Below are positions 59,651 to 64,000 of a DNA stretch of 64,000 bases, one piece after another (the first letter of the stretch is position 1; the number at the start of each line of letters is the position of its first letter). The stretch spans positions 310,001 through 374,000 of the forward strand of contig NZ_FOXS01000004.1 of the NCBI RefSeq assembly GCF_900115775.1, given 5' to 3'. A model generated the notes under the pieces. It ran no database searches, was not told the DNA's origin, and saw nothing but the letters and a program-made list of their open reading frames with translations. The DNA comes from Hymenobacter arizonensis (GTDB lineage Bacteria > Bacteroidota > Bacteroidia > Cytophagales > Hymenobacteraceae). The position numbers were made by a program, and so were the translations under genes.

Positions 59651-61486
59651 ATGCGCATTCTTCACGTTCTCTCGGCTGAGTTCTTTGCGGGCTCCGTTGC
59701 TTATGCGGTGCAACTAGCCGAGGCCCACCGCGCCCAGGGTCACCAGGTGTGGCTGCTGTCGGAATCCGACCAGCTGCCCACTGGGGCTACTCAGCTCGTG
59801 GCGGCTATCAGCAACCGACGCTACGGGCAGCGGCTGCGGAACATCCAGCGTATTCGGCAGGTGGTGAGGGCTGAACGAATTGATGTGGTACACGCCCACT
59901 CCCGGGCGGCTAGCTGGGTTTGTTACGCCGCGCTGCGCAGCTCGAAAGTGCCCCTGGTAAGTACCGTGCACGGCCGCCAGCACCTGCACGCCTCCACTTC
60001 GCTGTTCGATATCTACGGCGATAAAGTAATTGCCATTTGCGGCAACCTGCGTGAGCACCTGATAACCGAGGTGAAGATGGCCGCGCCCAAAATCGTAGAG
60101 ATTCCGAACGGGGTAAGCTTCCCGCTGGCTGCTCCCGAAGCCACCTCAGGCGAGCCGCCGCGCCTGGCTTTTATCGGTCGTTTCAACGGAGGCAAAGGCG
60201 AGCGGGCAGCAGCCTTGCTTCAGGAAGTATTTCCCGTGCTGCTTCGCGAGTTTCGTCAGCTGCGGGTGGCCCTCATTGGCGGCGAGCTGGAGCACTTGCC
60301 GGCCGCTGGTAAAGTCGCGCTTCAGCAGCTGCAAGCTGAATTTGGCGAGCGAATTGAAGTAATCGGGTTCACCAACGATGTGCCCGGCTGGTTGGCTCGC
60401 ACGGCTTTGGTAATAGGGGCGGGGCGGGTGGCCATCGAGGCCCTGGGCGCGGGCCGCCCGGTGCTGGCCCTGGGCGAGGCCAGCTACGAAGGCCTCGTGA
60501 CCACCGCTTCATTTCCGGCCGCGGCGGCTTCAAACTTAGGCGACATCTCGGCGCAGCTAGCCCCATCAGCCGTTGACTTTGCGGCTTTGTTGGCTGAGGC
60601 GCGGGCTTTCCTGCAGGCTCCGCAGCTCGTGCCAGCAGCCCTGCAGCAGCAGGTGCGAGCACATTATAGCCTGGCCACGGTGGCCGCGCGCGTGCTGGAA
60701 ACCTACCAGGCGGCCCGCATGCGCAAAGCAGCGCCCAGCTTTATTCCGGTGCTCATGTACCACAAAATCCCCGACGCGCCGCTGGCCACCAAGCATCAGA
60801 TTTACGTCACAAAAGAGAATTTTGAAAAGCACCTGGCCTATTTCAAAAAGCAGAAATTATCGCCCATCACCTTCGCCGATTACCTGAAATTTGCCAGTGG
60901 CGAATTGTCGTTGGATAGCTTTCCCGCCCGCCCCATCATCCTCACTTTCGACGATGGCTACGCCGACAACTATACCAACCTGCTGCCGCTGATGCAGCAG
61001 TACGGTTACCGCGGCGTAATGTATCTGCTCGGCGATTTCGACATTCGCTACAACAAATGGGACGTGGAAATCGACCCGACCGAGCCGCTCTCCAAAATAA
61101 TGGACCTGGCGCAAAAGCGCGCCTTTGTGGCGGCAGGCTGGGAAATTGGAGCGCACACCATGTCGCACCCCCGGCTCACCACACTGCCGCTGCCCGAAGC
61201 AACCAACGAAATTCAACGCAGCAAAAGCGAGCTGGAAGCCGCGCTGCAAACCGAAATTGTCAGCTTCGCCTACCCGTTTGGCGACATCAACGACGCAGTG
61301 AAAAACGCCGTGCGTGAAGCCGGATTTGCCCTAGGCGTGTCCACCGACACCGGAGGCATGCACATCGAAGACGACCGCATGCAAGTGTTTCGGATAAACA
61401 TGTTTCCCAACGAAAGCACGAGCAGTTTATTCAAAAAAACGTCTCCCTGGTACCGTAAGTACTACCGCTGGAAACGAGGGAAATAA
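59651..61486 (+). CDS. Glycosyltransferase family 4 fused to polysaccharide deacetylase
   Basis: 611 residues. The N-terminal half (about 1-360) is a GT-B glycosyltransferase: MRILHVLSAEFFAGSVAYAV, HAHSRAASWVCYAALRSS, and the nucleotide-sugar domain EPPRLAFIGRFNGGKGERAA. The C-terminal half (about 365-611) is a NodB-type deacetylase: VLMYHKIPDAPLA, TFDDGYADN with metal and catalytic Asp near residue 433, HTMSHPRL with the metal His near 500, and FAYPFGDIN. One chain could transfer a hexosamine and deacetylate it. No signal peptide, so action at the cytoplasmic face is likely. Confidence 0.93.
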   Translation: MRILHVLSAEFFAGSVAYAVQLAEAHRAQGHQVWLLSESDQLPTGATQLVAAISNRRYGQRLRNIQRIRQVVRAERIDVVHAHSRAASWVCYAALRSSKVPLVSTVHGRQHLHASTSLFDIYGDKVIAICGNLREHLITEVKMAAPKIVEIPNGVSFPLAAPEATSGEPPRLAFIGRFNGGKGERAAALLQEVFPVLLREFRQLRVALIGGELEHLPAAGKVALQQLQAEFGERIEVIGFTNDVPGWLARTALVIGAGRVAIEALGAGRPVLALGEASYEGLVTTASFPAAAASNLGDISAQLAPSAVDFAALLAEARAFLQAPQLVPAALQQQVRAHYSLATVAARVLETYQAARMRKAAPSFIPVLMYHKIPDAPLATKHQIYVTKENFEKHLAYFKKQKLSPITFADYLKFASGELSLDSFPARPIILTFDDGYADNYTNLLPLMQQYGYRGVMYLLGDFDIRYNKWDVEIDPTEPLSKIMDLAQKRAFVAAGWEIGAHTMSHPRLTTLPLPEATNEIQRSKSELEAALQTEIVSFAYPFGDINDAVKNAVREAGFALGVSTDTGGMHIEDDRMQVFRINMFPNESTSSLFKKTSPWYRKYYRWKRGK

Positions 61487-61502
61487 CCACAGAGGAGAAA
61501 GA

Positions 61503-61593
61503 ACGTCATGCTGAGCTTGTCGAAGCATCTCTACCGCGTAAGGGATTAAATTATTCTCGCAGTAGAGACGCTTCGACAAGCTCAGCATGACGT
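61503..61593. repeat. Family D palindrome, copy 7
   Basis: acgtcatgctgagcttgtcg pairs with cgacaagctcagcatgacgt and gaagcatctctac pairs with gtagagacgcttc. It separates the convergent glycosyltransferase and AlkB-like genes. Confidence 0.93.
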
Positions 61594-61633
61594 GCCTCTT
61601 TTATCCAACTACGTCGCTAACATTCACTAACTA

Positions 61634-62686
61634 TCAATTTGCGACAGTCTGCGGCACCCGCTTGTTCATCACCCGAAACCAGAGCGGCGGCACGGTAGCT
61701 AGCAGCATCATGCCAGGGTAACCTGTGGGCATTTGGGGGCTGGCAGGCTGGTGGCGCAGGGTGTGGTAAGGCCGACTGGCCTGGTAGTGATGGTCGGAAT
61801 GACGGGTAAGCTCATAGAGCAGAATGCGGCCCAACGGGTGCTCCGAGTTCCACGAGTGGTGGGGCTGCACCCGTTCGTAGGTACCGGTTGCGGTTTGGCG
61901 GCGCAGCAAGCCGTAGTGTTCTACGTAGTTCACCAGCTGAAACAGCACGTAGCCCACCACGGCAGCAGCCAGCCAAGCCAGCATGCCCTTCACCCCGAAC
62001 ACAGCCAGCACGCCCCCCGCCAGCAGCCCCTGCGCCGCCTGAAACTGCAGCATCTGGTTGCTCCAGCTCCACGCTGACATGCCCTGCCGGTGCAGGCGCT
62101 CCCGCTCCAGCGCCCACGCCGAACGGATTTCCCCCACTACTGCCCGCGGCAAAAATCGCCAGAATCCCTCCCGAAACCGCGCCGTGACGGGGTCTTGCAG
62201 TGTAGCCACGTGCCGGTGGTGGCCGCGGTTGTGCTCGATGAAAAAGTGCGGGTACCAGGTGCTCAGCAATAGGGCCTGCGCCAGGCGCTGCTCCCAGCCA
62301 CGAGACCGGTGGCCCAACTCATGCGCCACGTTGATGCCGAGCGCCCCGCAGCAAATGCCCACGCTGAGCACGGTCCCCATCGTTTCAGCCCTGGTGAAGT
62401 GCCGGTTACTGAGCGAATACAGGAAAAAAGCCATTAGCGCGTACTGCAACGGTACATTCAGGTACAGAAGCCCGTCGAAGAAGGTGTGCCGTTTGGCTTC
62501 AGTGGCGGCGGCTACGCCCGGCTGAGCTGGCGCCGGTGGCCTTAGCCATTCCACCAACGGTACCAGGCCAAATGCATAGGCAAAAGTCAGCCAGGTGTAG
62601 GCTCCACCCAGCCATAGGCTCAGCGCTGCCGTTAGTGGCAGCGTGTAGGCAAACAGGTACCGTAGGTCGCGAAGTGAGGGAAGCAT
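61634..62686 (-). CDS. AlkB-like membrane diiron monooxygenase
   Basis: 350 residues with about six membrane helices and the eight-histidine signature: HELGHR near residues 120-125, HNRGHHRH near 153-160, NYVEHYGLLR near 251-260 and LTRHSDHHYQ near 289-298. Members hydroxylate alkanes or fatty acyl chains. No rubredoxin gene is nearby, so the electron donor must come from elsewhere. Substrate cannot be predicted. Confidence 0.94.
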   Translation of the reverse strand: MLPSLRDLRYLFAYTLPLTAALSLWLGGAYTWLTFAYAFGLVPLVEWLRPPAPAQPGVAAATEAKRHTFFDGLLYLNVPLQYALMAFFLYSLSNRHFTRAETMGTVLSVGICCGALGINVAHELGHRSRGWEQRLAQALLLSTWYPHFFIEHNRGHHRHVATLQDPVTARFREGFWRFLPRAVVGEIRSAWALERERLHRQGMSAWSWSNQMLQFQAAQGLLAGGVLAVFGVKGMLAWLAAAVVGYVLFQLVNYVEHYGLLRRQTATGTYERVQPHHSWNSEHPLGRILLYELTRHSDHHYQASRPYHTLRHQPASPQMPTGYPGMMLLATVPPLWFRVMNKRVPQTVAN

Positions 62687-62784
62687 GCCCAGCCAGGGGT
62701 TAGGTGCAAGCGGTTGCTACTGCTATCAGCTCCCTAAATATAGCTTATCTCCTTCGTAGATGAGCAAGTGTCCCTTGCTCCAAA

Positions 62785-63054
62785 TTAGGGCGTGCGGTGC
62801 CGGGCCAGCACCTCCGCACACTGGCTTTCGTCAACATCCAGCAATTCTACTTTTTTGAAAGGTGCGGTGTGGCCGCTCATCAGCACCACGCGGCTTTTAC
62901 TGGTGTCAAATACTTCGGCCAGGAAGCCCAGCAGCACGGCATTGGCTTGGCCTTCCTGGGGTGGGGCTTTCAGGCGCACGGTGACGTTGCCGTCGGCGGC
63001 CACCAGTAGTTGGTTGGTGCGGGCACTGGGCTCGGCAAGCAGGTGAAGAATCAT
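62785..63054 (-). CDS. DUF167 (YggU-like) protein
   Basis: 89 residues: MILHLLAEPSARTNQLLVAADG, VRLKAPPQEGQANAVLLGFLAEVF, then SRVVLMSGHTAPFKKVEL, the standard pattern of the family. Function unknown. Its start overlaps the stop of the upstream endonuclease III-like gene by 4 bp, so the two are translationally coupled. Confidence 0.92.
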   Translation of the reverse strand: MILHLLAEPSARTNQLLVAADGNVTVRLKAPPQEGQANAVLLGFLAEVFDTSKSRVVLMSGHTAPFKKVELLDVDESQCAEVLARHRTP

Positions 63055-63857
63055 GAAAATAAACCCTGGGGCGGAGCAATGGGCACGCAGCCATCAACCA
63101 CAGCAGGCTGAGAACCCGGAACCCGGCTTTGCCCAAACGGGCACTGGTCGAGCACCACGCAGCGGTGGCAGGCAGGGCTGCTAAAGTAGCAGCATTTCTG
63201 CCCATGAAACATGAGGGCTTCGTGGTGGTCATACACCTGCTGCGCATCCCAGCCAGGTGGGAGCAGGGCCTCCAGCAGCTTATGCGCTGGTCCTTCGCCC
63301 ACTTTGGGGCCAATTAGGGCCAGGCGCTGAGCCACCCGGTGGTGGTGACTGTCCACGGGCATGGCCGGAATGCGCAGGGAGCTGAACAGGAGAGTGGCCG
63401 CGCTGGTTTTCGGTCCCACCCCGCTGATGCTCTCCAGCCAGGCGCGCGCTTCGGGAATGGGCATTTCGGCCAGAAAGTCGAGCGAGCAGGGCGCATCCGT
63501 GCCGCAACGCTCGCTGATTTCGCGCAGCACGGCCTGAATCCGTGGGGCCTTTTGCTCGGGCCAGGTACAGGCTCGCAGGGCGTGCTGCACGGCCTCGGTG
63601 GGTGCATCGCGCACTTCTTCCCAAGTCGGAAAGGTGGCCCGCAGTTCTTGGTAAGCCCGGTGCGAATCGGCGTTTTTGGTGCGGTGCGAGAGCAGTGCGC
63701 TCACCAATTCGCTCAGCGCGTCTTTAGTGCTGAAAAACCGAAAGGGCGCCCCGTATTCGGCGCAAAGCCGCTCGTGCACCAGCATCGCCTTGGCCTGGCG
63801 GGTGGCAAAGTCGGCAGTCAGGGCTTCGGCAGAGGTAGTCGCGGCTGTGAGTTTCAT
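63051..63857 (-). CDS. Endonuclease III-like HhH DNA glycosylase with iron-sulfur motif
   Basis: About 268 residues from the ATG at 63857 (MKLTAATTSAEALTADF); the longer frame to 63989 covers an inverted repeat and is unlikely. HhH-GPD features: LVSALLSHRTKNADSHRAYQ near residues 47-66, ISGVGPKTSAATLLF near 142-156, and VDSHHHRVAQRL near 165-176 with the catalytic Asp. The Cys ligands of an iron-sulfur cluster follow (CCYFSSPACHRCVVLDQCPF). It likely removes damaged bases. The Lys of bifunctional endonuclease III (HRTKN instead of QxTD) differs, so lyase activity is uncertain. Confidence 0.88.
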   Translation of the reverse strand: MKLTAATTSAEALTADFATRQAKAMLVHERLCAEYGAPFRFFSTKDALSELVSALLSHRTKNADSHRAYQELRATFPTWEEVRDAPTEAVQHALRACTWPEQKAPRIQAVLREISERCGTDAPCSLDFLAEMPIPEARAWLESISGVGPKTSAATLLFSSLRIPAMPVDSHHHRVAQRLALIGPKVGEGPAHKLLEALLPPGWDAQQVYDHHEALMFHGQKCCYFSSPACHRCVVLDQCPFGQSRVPGSQPAVVDGCVPIAPPQGLFS

Positions 63858-63943
63858 CCCCGGCCTACGCAAGTGGCCGGGCAAGAGGTTGCTTGCTGCC
63901 GCCCCAAACAACGCGGTCGGAACGGCACCAGCACAAAAGCAAA

Positions 63944-63986
63944 GCCCCAATGACACGCCCGACAGCAGCGGACTTATCATTGGGGC
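63944..63986. repeat. Inverted repeat at the right edge
   Basis: gccccaatga pairs with tcattggggc around a 23-base loop. It may be a terminator or a remnant of a palindrome; it is in the region upstream of the endonuclease III-like gene. Confidence 0.5.
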
Positions 63987-64000
63987 CATGCCAGGAGCAG

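Overview
The window is GC-rich chromosomal DNA that I assign by inference to the Bacteroidota, order Cytophagales, most likely Hymenobacter or a close relative. The support is a subtilisin-like protease with a type IX secretion C-terminal sorting domain, an alpha-2-macroglobulin lipoprotein with PBP1C nearby, a promoter in front of arsR with the Bacteroidota -33/-7 architecture (TTG, 19 bp, TACCTTTG), few Shine-Dalgarno sequences, and several families of large intergenic palindromes. No rRNA, tRNA, CRISPR array or prophage was seen.

Layout. 1-8.5 kb (minus): a membrane-stress-type operon, YbjN-like protein, PspA/IM30, YqiJ/NfeD-like membrane protein, flotillin, then a very large DUF3686/AAA+ ATPase that runs off the left edge. 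A divergent XRE regulator with a LexA-like domain lacking catalytic residues lies across a short intergenic region holding a perfect palindrome. 9.5-13 kb: a polytopic membrane protein, a small outer-membrane barrel, an NAD(P)-binding protein and a CvfB-like S1 protein. 13.4-14.6 kb: an acyltransferase in an AT-richer patch. 14.6-18.9 kb (minus): an arsenic operon, arsR, DUF6428, an ArsN1-like acetyltransferase, acr3, arsC, then a universal stress protein. 19.2-21.9 kb: a TonB-like protein and a BamA/TamA-type barrel. 22.1-25.6 kb: a radical SAM protein and its DUF4130 partner (a predicted, uncharacterised DNA modification/repair pair) split by a small ORF and a hydrolase. 25.7-33.9 kb: dTDP-4-dehydrorhamnose reductase, MFS transporter, Gre-factor homologue, bestrophin, and an AraC regulator divergent from an aldehyde dehydrogenase with a downstream DUF779 gene. 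33.9-37.5 kb: S9 peptidase, MaoC-like hydratase, DUF4197. 37.5-43.8 kb: a sugar-acid locus, GH1 hydrolase plus SDR dehydrogenase on one strand and aldolase, DgoD, DgoK and SMP-30 lactonase on the other, which together could form a complete De Ley-Doudoroff route from a galactoside to pyruvate and glyceraldehyde 3-phosphate. 43.8-55.9 kb: PBP1C, a secreted subtilase, a REP-associated tyrosine transposase (RAYT) framed by two palindromes, and alpha-2-macroglobulin. 56-64 kb: M28 peptidase, LysR regulator, threonine synthase family protein, a glycosyltransferase-deacetylase fusion, AlkB-like monooxygenase, DUF167 protein and an endonuclease III-like protein.

The most striking non-genic content is the palindromes. 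I distinguish family A (about 180-250 bp, three copies), family B (arms rich in ccccctctcc, several copies, one inserted in frame inside pbpC), family C (one copy, nested inside a B copy), family D (gtcatgctgag-type arms, seven copies), and REPIN-like families E and F whose ends carry the GTAG foot typical of RAYT-linked REP sequences. Two E copies bracket the RAYT gene within 7-12 bp, and one of them provides the stop codon of the alpha-2-macroglobulin gene. Palindromes also sit inside the ars, dgo and PspA operons, where they may affect transcript processing.
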